A stretch of DNA of 64,000 nt, from assembly GCF_001292705.1 (NCBI RefSeq), contig NZ_LGAK01000015.1, positions 1 through 64,000 of the forward strand, given 5' to 3'. Below, in pieces: positions 43,142 through 52,470 of this stretch. The notes beneath the pieces are model-generated. The model made no database searches, was not told where the DNA came from, and worked only from the letters and a program-made list of their open reading frames with translations. Numbering within the stretch: the first letter of the stretch is position 1; the number at the start of each line of letters is the position of its first letter. The translations under genes and the position numbers were made by a program. The DNA comes from Marinagarivorans algicola. Its GTDB lineage: Bacteria > Pseudomonadota > Gammaproteobacteria > Pseudomonadales > Cellvibrionaceae.

Positions 43142-46015
43142 TTAGTTATCTAGTGGCGCATCAAAGGGGTTATTGTAATACTGCGCGCCTATATCTAGCC
43201 ACTCCGCGATGAGGCGTAGTTCGCTTGCTGACATTATTCCGCTGTGAATCACATCATCACCGGTAAATAATTCAAAAAAACGGCTCGCTGTTGCACTACC
43301 ACCGCGCATAGGATTGCTTTCGCGACGACAAGTGCGAACGACAGTTTGGCGTATACTACCGTCGTCATTTAACACTAATTCACCCTCATCATCGACAGTA
43401 TCTTGCTGCATCGAGGTATAAATCGGCGATAAACTACCGTCCGCCTCGTTAAGAGTAAGTGCTAAGCGTGGATTAAGCAATTGACGATAAGAAGCAACAA
43501 AGTCCATCGAGAGGTTTTGGTTGCAGTTGTTATCCTCGGTAACAGCGCCGGTATCTGCTTCTGGTGGGACGACAACTGTTGGCATTTCTCGTGTTAAAAA
43601 TAAGCTGCTTGCCGTTAATAAGGGCATTCCGTCGGCATTCTTATAGTCAGCGCTATGGCACCGGGTACAGGTATAGTCAGCGATGAGTGTTTTAGGATCC
43701 ATATCGGTGGCGCCAGGGCTGCATTGGCGTCTATCACGCTCCCACAAGGGCTGAATATGCGCATCATAGTGAATCGTAATACGGCACAGACTATTCCATT
43801 GAGATTTAGCGAAAGCTGAAGGATTAGTACTACTGGCGCATTGAGTAGGCTTTTGCCAACTGACTGGTTCTTTAGTATCTGCGCTACCATCGGTTGGTAG
43901 GCAGTTATTATCAAAAAATGGTGGTAGATTATCGGCGCTCGTTGGTGCAATGAGTTCGTAGGCTAAAACGATCTCTTTTTCTAAGCTTTCGGGTGGGCTC
44001 CAAATATCTTGAAAGAGTACATCAATGGTCGGGGTGCGCACCTGACCATAAGTTGTGTCAAATGTTTCGGCGAGCGTTTCGCCGACAGCGGTAAAGCCTG
44101 TGCTGGCTTCGGCGTCTCGCCGGCCATGTCCAGAGGGCTCTTCACGGCTCGCATCATGGCAGCCAGTACATTCAAAGGTTTCGCCAGCTTGTACTGAGAG
44201 CCAGTTTTCGTGGCGAGCATCACCAAAGAGTGTGTTATTTAAACGCTTGCCCGTTGCATCGACTAAGTTGAGCATTACGGGGATGTTGGCAGGTACTTTA
44301 AATTTTGCTGAGCCATCGGCTTCAACTGGCACATAACCGACAATATCACGCATTAAATGCGTACGGTTGACACCAAATGCTGAGCGGTCAAAATCCAATA
44401 CTTCGTCGCTAGGAATAGCAACATTTTTAACGATACGAATAAAGCGAGCAGGGCGCATGCTGGGTTCGACATCTGCAGGGTTAGGGCTTAAATCAGCTGG
44501 CAACATACCATCCATATCATAGACATTGCGAATATTAATAATGCCAACACCTTCGCTTTTAAGTGCGTTGTCTATTTCTGATGATGGGCTTGTGGCCAGC
44601 ATTTTGGGGAAAAATACCACAACTTCGGTGTACATCTCATCTTCGGTTGCTGGTTTGAGCGGTTGCATGGTACCTGCGCGATTGTTAAGCACCCAGAGGC
44701 CAAAATTAGGGGGCGCTGTCACAATATCGGGTTTGTTGCGGAAGGTTTCTTCACAGGGGTAAATTTTATCTTCATCAGCCGAAAATAAACGGCATGGACT
44801 CCAGCTCGTTATATAGCGTCCGGTACCGTCATTTAGTGCAAAGGCAGAATTATAAAATCCGCCCATTGATAGCGGCTTAGGGTCGCTCTCATCGATATTA
44901 ACCAAAAGGGGGGCTAGCGAGGCTTGAGTGCTGCCTACGCCCGGGTTTTGCGGATTTGGCGTATCGAGGTCAATAAAATGAGCGGTGTCGATGGTAATGA
45001 TATCGCCGCCCCAGTTGTTGCTTTGGCGCGCGCGGAGGTTGACGAGTAATTGTCCATCAGTTATTTCCCGGGCCTCCCAAAAAGTAGCCCCAGTATCGTC
45101 GGTGGTTTGGCCATTTAAGCCGTACAGCTTTTGCACGTTACTGCCGTCGGGATGAACCGTGTAAAAGCTCAAGCTGTCATGATTGAGCATGTTATCCCAG
45201 CGCAAAAATACAATGCGACCATCGCTGAGCACCGAAGGCTGTAAGTCATGACTTGGATTGAATGAAATTTGGTTAATGTTTTCGGTGAGCGGATCGTAAA
45301 TATGTAAGTTAAATGCATCGGCTGTGAGGTCTTCATCTTGGCCAGCGTATTGAGCTTTTTCTTCATCCAGTAAAATAGCTTTAGTCCGCTTTTGTCGCGT
45401 TGATGTAAAAACAATTCGGCCATCGGGCAAATAGTGCGGTGAGACATCATGGCCTAGCTCTGCCTGAGTGGGCTTAATCAGCTGCGTTAGAGTGTCTTCC
45501 TCTAGGTTGTATTCCCAGATATTCCAAGTGGGCTGTTCATTATCGCCAGCATTTGGATCTGCGGGTGCGCGCAAAGCAAATAATAGCTTTGTTCCATCGT
45601 GTGAGGGCTCTAAATCTTTTATGTCGATGAGTGCTGGGGTGAGTTCACTGGTTGGGTCTTCGGGATCGATATTCACCTTAGGGAATAGGTCCTCGGTGAT
45701 TATTTTTTCTAGGGCAGAGCTTTTAGCGCGGTCTTTGATGATGAGTTTGGCGCCAGGGAAAAAAGCTGCGGGATCGAGAATGTTTTGCTCACGCACTATA
45801 CCTTCCTCATCGATAGGAAGACTTCTGGATACAAAAGCTAAAGGGTAATCTACGACAACGGGGTCTTCGTCTTGTTGCCTTTGCGTGTTATTGGCCTCAT
45901 TGCTGACATCACAACCGGCAAGGCCTAACGCCAACACTGTTAAACCTAGGAGGTCTTTAAAGTGGGAACCGACACGACAGGTGATCGCTTGAATTAAGGG
46001 GTGAAGCATTGGCAT
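43142..46015 (-). CDS. HzsA-related dihaem PD40 lipoprotein
   Basis: A 957-residue predicted lipoprotein (lipobox ALGLAGC). Residues ~130-430 contain PD40/TolB-like beta-propeller repeats (PSHDGTKLLFALR, PDGRIVFTSTR, LSDGRIVFLRW). The following region has the block shared with the alpha subunit of hydrazine synthase, YVPVEADGSAKFKVPANIPV, then the haem motif CTGCH at ~616. A second haem motif CTRCH is at ~783. Family members are widespread in bacteria that make no hydrazine, so the enzyme name does not apply. It is first in the minus-strand operon and faces three plus-strand genes that also carry haem motifs. Confidence 0.85.
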   Translation of the reverse strand: MPMLHPLIQAITCRVGSHFKDLLGLTVLALGLAGCDVSNEANNTQRQQDEDPVVVDYPLAFVSRSLPIDEEGIVREQNILDPAAFFPGAKLIIKDRAKSSALEKIITEDLFPKVNIDPEDPTSELTPALIDIKDLEPSHDGTKLLFALRAPADPNAGDNEQPTWNIWEYNLEEDTLTQLIKPTQAELGHDVSPHYLPDGRIVFTSTRQKRTKAILLDEEKAQYAGQDEDLTADAFNLHIYDPLTENINQISFNPSHDLQPSVLSDGRIVFLRWDNMLNHDSLSFYTVHPDGSNVQKLYGLNGQTTDDTGATFWEAREITDGQLLVNLRARQSNNWGGDIITIDTAHFIDLDTPNPQNPGVGSTQASLAPLLVNIDESDPKPLSMGGFYNSAFALNDGTGRYITSWSPCRLFSADEDKIYPCEETFRNKPDIVTAPPNFGLWVLNNRAGTMQPLKPATEDEMYTEVVVFFPKMLATSPSSEIDNALKSEGVGIINIRNVYDMDGMLPADLSPNPADVEPSMRPARFIRIVKNVAIPSDEVLDFDRSAFGVNRTHLMRDIVGYVPVEADGSAKFKVPANIPVMLNLVDATGKRLNNTLFGDARHENWLSVQAGETFECTGCHDASREEPSGHGRRDAEASTGFTAVGETLAETFDTTYGQVRTPTIDVLFQDIWSPPESLEKEIVLAYELIAPTSADNLPPFFDNNCLPTDGSADTKEPVSWQKPTQCASSTNPSAFAKSQWNSLCRITIHYDAHIQPLWERDRRQCSPGATDMDPKTLIADYTCTRCHSADYKNADGMPLLTASSLFLTREMPTVVVPPEADTGAVTEDNNCNQNLSMDFVASYRQLLNPRLALTLNEADGSLSPIYTSMQQDTVDDEGELVLNDDGSIRQTVVRTCRRESNPMRGGSATASRFFELFTGDDVIHSGIMSASELRLIAEWLDIGAQYYNNPFDAPLDN

Positions 46016-46779
46016 GAGACTCTCTATCCTATGGGGCTATTCTTTTTTGGCGGTTTTGGGTGTGCTCTTACACGTACTGTTCTCGTCATAAGTTGACGTT
46101 TAGCGCCTAATTAACGCCTAAAATGCAGTAAAGCACTCACGCTGTGTTTACAGTGTAGGCAAAGGTTTTTTTAACGTTAACTATTGTAACCTTTGATGAC
46201 GTTGTTTGCGGCTACCAATGACTCAATTGTGCGCAAAACTTTGCTGTCATTCATTGCAATCATGCTTTTTATTGCACAGCGCGAGTGTGGGCAGAGCTAA
46301 TGCCGCTAAGCTAACTTAAAGCCGTCCCATATAGGTGATCAATTGTCTATTTTCTAGCGCTGTGTACCATATTTATGCATCACCTAGACTATTTACACTC
46401 TTAAGATTAGCTTTTTATTACTGCTTTGCGGGTCCTGACTCAACTGGTCCTTAATCTTAATATGGGACTTGTCTTTAGTTTGCATGTTGATTGTTAGAGT
46501 GACGTGCCATTTTAATATGGAATGTTAATAGCGTTAGCTCTCCATGTGTTTACCGCTTTTTTATAAAGTGGGATGTGCCGTATTTAATGAGCCTTGTCTC
46601 TATAGGTTCTGTTTCCAATTTCTGCGCTGAATCTCGCTCTGCTATATGTTTTAGAGCTAAATGTGTGTTGAGTCTATATTTGGCACTCTTTTCATTTTCG
46701 GTTCAACGCTTTTGTATTATTGTGGAATGAAAGCTGCTGTTTATTCCCCTTAAAAATGATTGGGCATTAGGTATTCATT
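46016..46779. other. Large divergent control region of the haem-protein locus
   Basis: 764 bp without a supported gene. An inverted repeat CAAAGGTT/AACCTTTG (46160-46167 / 46188-46195) encloses the palindrome TAACGTTA. Promoters for both operons presumably lie here. No tRNA, riboswitch or sigma-54 site was recognised. Confidence 0.5.
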
Positions 46780-48012
46780 ATGGTTTTACAAAAGCACAAC
46801 AGTCGTTGCTGGATTACTGCGGCACGCGTTATAATTTTGGGGGTGGGATGTTTGGCTGCGAGCATAGCCACAGCAGGTGCTGTGGAGCAAGCTAAGCGAT
46901 TGCATGAGCGTATTGCCGGCGTGCCGCCGAGCGATAGCGGTAGTGTTTTACAGTCCATGGCAGATGATATTGCTGCCGGTAACGCTAAAAAAGCTGCGTA
47001 TACCGCTATGCAAAATGATGCATTTTATAATGTCACTTTAGTCAATTGGGCTGCGCCATGGACTAACCGCGAGCAAAATGTTTTTGTTGATCTTAACGAT
47101 TACACCGCAACGGTTGTGGGTCTAGTAAGAGACGATGCCGACTTCAGAGCTTTATTGTTCGGCGATATTATTTATCATGCACCGAGTATCACCCCAGCTT
47201 ACGCAGTTAATAATAACGCTCATTATGAGGCGATAGAATCAGCGGGTGTACCGCTGCAAACCACACTGACCAAGGCGGTACAATCTACGCTTACAGGTTT
47301 ACCTTCGCAAGCTACCGCCGGTGTTATGACAACCCGTGCTGGTGCAAAAGCTTTTTTTAAAGCGGGTACCAATCGTGCTCAGTTACGCTTTACCTTACTT
47401 AACCATTTATGCCATGACTTAGAGCAGCTACACGATGTCACAAGAGTGCCCGACCGTATTCGCCAAGATGTTTCGCGTTCACCAGGGGGCGACTCTAGAG
47501 CTTTTTTAAATGGCTGCCTTGGTTGTCACAGCGGTATGGACCCATTAGCGCAAGCCTTTGCTTACTACAACTATGACTATGATGCCGATAATGATCTCAC
47601 AGGTGAGCAAGGTCAGTTGCAGTACAATCAAGTGGGTATGGTGGATACTGCCACAGGTACACGTGTACAGGCTAAATATCACTTTAATGCAGCTACCTTC
47701 AGGCCCGGTTTTATCACGCCAGATGATGAGTGGCGTAACTATTGGCGCGAGGGTGTCAATGCTAATTTAGGGTGGAGTACAAGCTTACCCGGTACCGGCA
47801 TTGGGGCTAAAAGTATGGGGCAAGAACTCGCCAGTAGTGAGGCATTCGCTAGCTGTCAGGCGACTAAAGTTTTTAAGGCCATGTGTTTTAGAGAGCCAAG
47901 CCAGCAGGCTGACCGAAACCAGATCACTGCAATGGTGAGTAACTTTAAAGCAAAAGCTTATAGTGCCAAAGAACTATTCGCTGACGCCGCTATTTACTGT
48001 ATGGGGGAGTAG
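46780..48012 (+). CDS. Secreted monohaem protein with DUF1588/DUF1585-like segments
   Basis: A 410-residue exported protein (signal segment VIILGVGCLAASIATAGA). One c-type haem motif, CLGCH at 246-250, lies in the stretch GCHSGMDPLAQAFAYYNYD. That resembles the DUF1588 pattern of planctomycete-type cytochromes (C-x2-CH-x2-IDPxGFALENFD). The C-terminal SSEAFASCQATKVFKAMCFREP resembles DUF1585. The usual DUF1587, DUF1592 and DUF1595 domains are absent, so this is a reduced version. It opens the plus-strand arm of the haem-protein locus and ends 2 bp before the LamG gene. Confidence 0.72.
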   Translation: MVLQKHNSRCWITAARVIILGVGCLAASIATAGAVEQAKRLHERIAGVPPSDSGSVLQSMADDIAAGNAKKAAYTAMQNDAFYNVTLVNWAAPWTNREQNVFVDLNDYTATVVGLVRDDADFRALLFGDIIYHAPSITPAYAVNNNAHYEAIESAGVPLQTTLTKAVQSTLTGLPSQATAGVMTTRAGAKAFFKAGTNRAQLRFTLLNHLCHDLEQLHDVTRVPDRIRQDVSRSPGGDSRAFLNGCLGCHSGMDPLAQAFAYYNYDYDADNDLTGEQGQLQYNQVGMVDTATGTRVQAKYHFNAATFRPGFITPDDEWRNYWREGVNANLGWSTSLPGTGIGAKSMGQELASSEAFASCQATKVFKAMCFREPSQQADRNQITAMVSNFKAKAYSAKELFADAAIYCMGE

Positions 48013-48014
48013 CA

Positions 48015-50621
48015 ATGAATTTGAGTCTGCGAAAAAGACGACTAAATATACGACGATTAGCCTTAAATGTATGTGCTTTATGGTGGATGTATGGCGCAAT
48101 ACTGTTGACCACAAGTGGATGCAGTCAAGATAGTGCGCCAACAAATGATATTAACCCTCCTGCGGTTGTAGAAGATGACGGCGTGGGCATTGTTTACAAA
48201 GGCCCTAGCCCCACGACAGCCGATGTTCAGCGTTTTATGGTGAATGTATGGAGCAATATAGCCTTGGACAGCCGCTGCGGTGCATGCCACATAGAGGGTG
48301 GGCAAATGCCAGAGTTCGCACGGCGAGATGATATTGATCAAGCCTATGTTGCGGCTAGTACGGTTGTTGATTTAGAAACGCCTTCACTCTCGCGTATGGT
48401 TGCGAAGGTGGCAGGTGGCCATAACTGCTGGTTACCTGAAGCGAGTGTCTGCGCCGATACGTTAGTGACATGGATTTCGGCTTGGGCCAATGCGGCCAAT
48501 GCCGCCGCAGGAGAGGGCGCAGCAAAAAGCGTCATTACTTTATTGCCGCCGGAGGTTAAACCGGTTAAAGATAGTAAGCCGTTTCCCGAAGCCAGTACTG
48601 ACTTTGAGTCAACGATATACAGCCCTTTTTTGCGGCGTTATTGTGCTGAGTGTCATGCGGCTGATAGTCCCACCCCTCAGCAACCTTATTTTGCGGGCAG
48701 CCAAGTTGATGCCGCTTATACCGCGGCAAAAAGCAAGATCAACTTAAATGCACCCGAGCGCTCGCGCATGGTGGCTCGACTCCAAGAGGAATCGCACAAT
48801 TGCTGGAGTGCTAGCTGTGCCAATGATGCGGTTGCTTTGCAAAAGGCGATTGAGCAATTTGCCAGCGGCATTGAAGCGGTCAAGGTGAATGACAAATTAG
48901 TGGTTAGCAACGCATTGCAATTGGCCGCTGACGGCATTGTTGCCAATACTGGTGGGCGCGTAGAGCCAGATATTATTGCGAAGTATGAATTTAAAACCGG
49001 CCATGGCCAGGTAGCTTATGACACCTCGGGTCAAGAGCCTGCGCTTAATTTGAACCTAAGTGGTGATGTTGCGTGGTTAGAGGGTGGTGTTTGGGGGCTA
49101 CGCTTTTTAGGTGGGCGAGCGCAAGGCGCTACTGCTGTGAGCAAAAAACTTCACCGTAAAATAACGTTTACCCAAGAGTATTCTATTGAAGCGTGGGTAG
49201 CACCGGCCAATGTAACCCAAGAGGGGCCTGCACGGATAGTCAGTTATTCAGGTGGTAATAATAGCCGTAATTTTACGCTTGGACAGTCAATGTACAACTA
49301 CGACGTTATGAACCGCACTCTTATTACAGACTTAAATGGCGAGCCTCGAGTTTCTACGCCTAATGCCGATGAGATCCTACAGGCCACGTTACAACATGTT
49401 GTGATTACCTTTAGCAGTCTAGAGGGGCGCCGTATTTATGTTAATGGCGAGTTAATTACTCAAGAGCCAGTGGTCGACGACGTCGATAATAGCATCAGTA
49501 ATTGGGATGACACATTCGCATTAATTTTGGGTGTTGAGACCTCAGGCATGTACCCTTGGCTGGGTTCTATGCGGTTTTTGGGGATACACAGTCGTGCGCT
49601 GACAGCTGAAAGCATTATGGCTAACTATGAAGCGGGTGTTGGCGAAAAGTTCTTCTTATTGTTTCGCGTGACCGATAACCTAAGTGCAGGTGCTATTAGT
49701 GAAGGAGCAGAAGCTTATGTGGTTTTTGAGGTAGAACCCTACGATAGCTATAGCTATTTGTTTGCCAACCCCTTCTTTTATATTCTCGATCCAAATAAAA
49801 CAGCGACATCGACAGCACCTGTACCTCTGAAGGATATCCAGATAGAGGGCATGCGCATTGGTGTAAATGGTCGTGAAACGCTGATTGGTCAAGCGTATGC
49901 CAATGTCAAAGCGCTGATCAATACACAAAATTATATCGCAGGTGAAGGGCAGTCGCTGTCGTCTTTAGGTGCTCTGATTCCTGTAGAGCAAGGGAAGTCA
50001 TTGGATGAGTTCTTTTTGACGTTTGATACGCTAGAGGCAAAAACCTTTATTCGTCCTGCCGAAGTGACAGCACCGCAGGTCGAGCCAGAGGATACTCCCG
50101 AGGGTGATCAGCCAGCGACTGTAGGTGTTAAAACCTTCGCTGAAATTAACGCTAGCTTAGCGCAAATGACGGGCGTCAGCGCAACAAACCCAGCGGTGAA
50201 AGAAACCTATCAAAAAGTAAGACAACAATTGCCTGTTGATGAAAATATGGAGGGCTTTTTACCCGCTCATCATATGGGAGTGACGCAGTTGGCGGTGACT
50301 TATTGTAATGCACTGATTAATAGCCCTGCCTTACGTAATCCCAAATTCCCCGACTTTGACTTTAATGCTCAGCCTAGTACAGCTTTCAGTGTGAGGGGTC
50401 GAGCGGCAATGATTACCCCTCTATTAAATGCCTTGGTTATTACATCAAGCGCTGGGGAGTTGAATTCAGGTCCCTCTGTGCAGGCAACGCGCACTGAGCT
50501 AAATAAACTCGTTGATATTATGACCCGCTGTGGCACTTCTTGCCCTGCAGGCACAACCCTTAATACCGCCACCGCCGTTTGTGCCGCTGCTTTAGGCAGT
50601 GCTGCAATGCTTGTGCAGTAG
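48015..50621 (+). CDS. Dihaem LamG-domain lipoprotein
   Basis: An 868-residue predicted lipoprotein (lipobox LLTTSGC). Two successive haem modules occupy ~70-160 and ~195-290. Each has a haem motif (CGACH at ~88, CAECH at ~210), then a shared block AAxSxxxLxxPxxSRMVA(K/R) and HNCW followed by another Cys. A LamG/concanavalin-like domain follows at ~345-535 (YSIEAWVAPANVTQEGPARIVSYSGG, RRIYVNGELI, LGSMRFLGIHSRALT). The C-terminal ~330 residues are unassigned. It is 2 bp after the monohaem gene and 10 bp before the DUF1501-like gene, so all three are one operon. Confidence 0.78.
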   Translation: MNLSLRKRRLNIRRLALNVCALWWMYGAILLTTSGCSQDSAPTNDINPPAVVEDDGVGIVYKGPSPTTADVQRFMVNVWSNIALDSRCGACHIEGGQMPEFARRDDIDQAYVAASTVVDLETPSLSRMVAKVAGGHNCWLPEASVCADTLVTWISAWANAANAAAGEGAAKSVITLLPPEVKPVKDSKPFPEASTDFESTIYSPFLRRYCAECHAADSPTPQQPYFAGSQVDAAYTAAKSKINLNAPERSRMVARLQEESHNCWSASCANDAVALQKAIEQFASGIEAVKVNDKLVVSNALQLAADGIVANTGGRVEPDIIAKYEFKTGHGQVAYDTSGQEPALNLNLSGDVAWLEGGVWGLRFLGGRAQGATAVSKKLHRKITFTQEYSIEAWVAPANVTQEGPARIVSYSGGNNSRNFTLGQSMYNYDVMNRTLITDLNGEPRVSTPNADEILQATLQHVVITFSSLEGRRIYVNGELITQEPVVDDVDNSISNWDDTFALILGVETSGMYPWLGSMRFLGIHSRALTAESIMANYEAGVGEKFFLLFRVTDNLSAGAISEGAEAYVVFEVEPYDSYSYLFANPFFYILDPNKTATSTAPVPLKDIQIEGMRIGVNGRETLIGQAYANVKALINTQNYIAGEGQSLSSLGALIPVEQGKSLDEFFLTFDTLEAKTFIRPAEVTAPQVEPEDTPEGDQPATVGVKTFAEINASLAQMTGVSATNPAVKETYQKVRQQLPVDENMEGFLPAHHMGVTQLAVTYCNALINSPALRNPKFPDFDFNAQPSTAFSVRGRAAMITPLLNALVITSSAGELNSGPSVQATRTELNKLVDIMTRCGTSCPAGTTLNTATAVCAAALGSAAMLVQ

Positions 50622-50631
50622 GAGATAAACC

Positions 50632-52248
50632 ATGAAAAAGCAGCGTTTTAAAACACAGCACTTTCACCCTGATGATGCCTTGGCACACCCCGACCATCAC
50701 AAGCCCAAAACACGCCGCGATATGATTTCACAAGGGTTTGTCGCCGGTGCCGCCAGTGTTTTAGGTGCACCCTGGTTAGCCAATGAGGCAATGGCCGCGT
50801 TGTCGTCTGATGTAGTCACAGGAAATAATGGCAACAACTGTCAGCTCGAATACGGAGGGGCCAATAAGATTCCTTTCATCTGCTTTGATTTGGCTGGCGG
50901 CGCTAATATTGCTGGTAGTAATGTTTTAGTTGGTGGCCCTGGCGGGCAAAAAGATTTTTTAAGTGCTAGTGGTTATTCTAAGCAAGGCTTACCAGGCGAT
51001 ATGGCGCCCTCGGTTGTGAACCCCGATACCGAGACAAACGACTTTATTAATGAAGAGCTTGGCTTAGCGTTCCATTCTGACAGTCAATTCTTGGCGGGTA
51101 TTCTTGAAAAAACCTCTGCGGCAACACGCTCGCTGATTAATGGCGCGGTGATCGCGGCACGCAGTGAGAATGATACAGGTAATAACCCCCATAACCCTAT
51201 GTACGGTATTTATAAGGCCGGTGCGGCGGGTGCTTTATTGCCACTGTGTGGGTCTACCAGTAGCGTCTCTGGCGGTAACTCAATGGCACCGGCGAGCATG
51301 ATAGACCCCGCAGCTCGGCCAACCAAAATTGATCGCCCTACGGACGTGACAGGCTTAGTCGATACCGGAGGGCTCGTTGGCTTACTATCAAAAGAGGATA
51401 CCGTTGCGGTTATGGAGTCGATGTATCGCATCAGTGATGCCAAGCTGGGTGCCGTAGAGACGCAGCGCGCGCGTGATGCCGTGATCAAACAGCATGTACG
51501 GTGTAGTTATGCGAAAAGTGCCGATATCGTCTCGCAGTTTGGCGGCTTAGATTTAAGCCCTTTATCTGATCCAGATATTGTTGGTGAGACAGGTATTTTT
51601 AGCATTGAAGAAATGGGCGATAGAGAGTTTAGTAAAACAGCATCGGTGATGAAGCTGGTGCTAGATGGCCCTTCTCGTAGTAATGGTCAGCCAGGCGCTT
51701 ATGCCGGTGCAGGCACTGTGACGCTTGGTGGTTATGACTATCACACCGGGGATCGCTCAACGGGTGAGGCCCGTGATCTACGTGCAGGGCGCTGTATGGG
51801 AGCCGTATTGGAGTATGCTGCGCGTAAAGGTAAACCCGTTATGATGTATGTCTTTAGTGATGGCTCTGTTTTTTCTAATGGTACAGTCGATAGTAGCGAG
51901 GGCGGCCGCGGTAAGGGGGTGTGGACAGGTGATGACCAACAAACCGCCAGTGCCTTCTTTTTAGTCTTTAACCCCGGCGCTCGAGCAACCTTACTGCAAA
52001 CTGGCAATAAAACACCTGAGCAACATCAGCAAATTGGTTTCATGCGTGCTAGTGGAGATGTTGAAACTTCTTCTAGCCCCGCAGCTAATAACGTCAATTC
52101 TTTAGTAGAAACGGTAGTGTTAAATTATCTTGCTTTGCACGGCGATCAAAACCGGTTGATTGAGATTTTTCCTAAGCATGGTTTAGGAGGGGCTGAGCGC
52201 ATGGATCAATTGACTGCATTTGAGCCGATTGTACAGGGGACGCTATAA
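50632..52248 (+). CDS. DUF1501-like protein with twin-arginine leader
   Basis: A 538-residue protein. The N-terminus has a twin-Arg motif TRRDMISQGFVAGAASVLGA (from residue 28), suggesting Tat export of a folded protein. The body has IPFICFDLAGGANIAGSN near the start and LGGYDYHTGDRSTGEARDLR plus MMYVFSDGSVFSNG later. These correspond in order to the blocks of the DUF1501 (alkaline phosphatase-like) fold. DUF1501 proteins are usual partners of DUF1592/1588 cytochromes and DUF1800 proteins, which fits the operon. Metal ligands could not be assigned with certainty. It is last in the plus-strand operon. Confidence 0.7.
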   Translation: MKKQRFKTQHFHPDDALAHPDHHKPKTRRDMISQGFVAGAASVLGAPWLANEAMAALSSDVVTGNNGNNCQLEYGGANKIPFICFDLAGGANIAGSNVLVGGPGGQKDFLSASGYSKQGLPGDMAPSVVNPDTETNDFINEELGLAFHSDSQFLAGILEKTSAATRSLINGAVIAARSENDTGNNPHNPMYGIYKAGAAGALLPLCGSTSSVSGGNSMAPASMIDPAARPTKIDRPTDVTGLVDTGGLVGLLSKEDTVAVMESMYRISDAKLGAVETQRARDAVIKQHVRCSYAKSADIVSQFGGLDLSPLSDPDIVGETGIFSIEEMGDREFSKTASVMKLVLDGPSRSNGQPGAYAGAGTVTLGGYDYHTGDRSTGEARDLRAGRCMGAVLEYAARKGKPVMMYVFSDGSVFSNGTVDSSEGGRGKGVWTGDDQQTASAFFLVFNPGARATLLQTGNKTPEQHQQIGFMRASGDVETSSSPAANNVNSLVETVVLNYLALHGDQNRLIEIFPKHGLGGAERMDQLTAFEPIVQGTL

Positions 52249-52423
52249 TTTTTAATGTATTCGTTAGGTGGGTTTAGGGGCAAAAACGGGAATAAAAGCA
52301 GTCTTTCTCTTACATATCATGCTAACTAATGCGTTATTCGTCGGAAACCCATGCAAAAGTAGGGCTTTTTGTCATAAATTGCCGCTCATGTTACTTAACG
52401 GAGTGGCGCATAAATCAACAATT

Positions 52424-52438
52424 GGTTAAAATTTAACC
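52424..52438. promoter_or_regulatory. Candidate MarR-type operator
   Basis: GGTTAAA-A-TTTAACC is a perfect 15-bp palindrome 32 bp upstream of the MarR-family start codon. A second, wider inverted repeat surrounds it (ATCAACAATTG at 52414-52424 and CAATTGTGTTGAT at 52446-52458). This is typical of an autoregulatory operator. Confidence 0.6.
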
Positions 52439-52470
52439 TCTTCTACAATTGTGTTGATATGTGAATTTAT

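Noticed and set aside
43142-46015. Hydrazine synthase
   Set aside because: Only the alpha-subunit-like domain is present; no beta/gamma subunits or anammox genes, and such proteins are common outside anammox bacteria.
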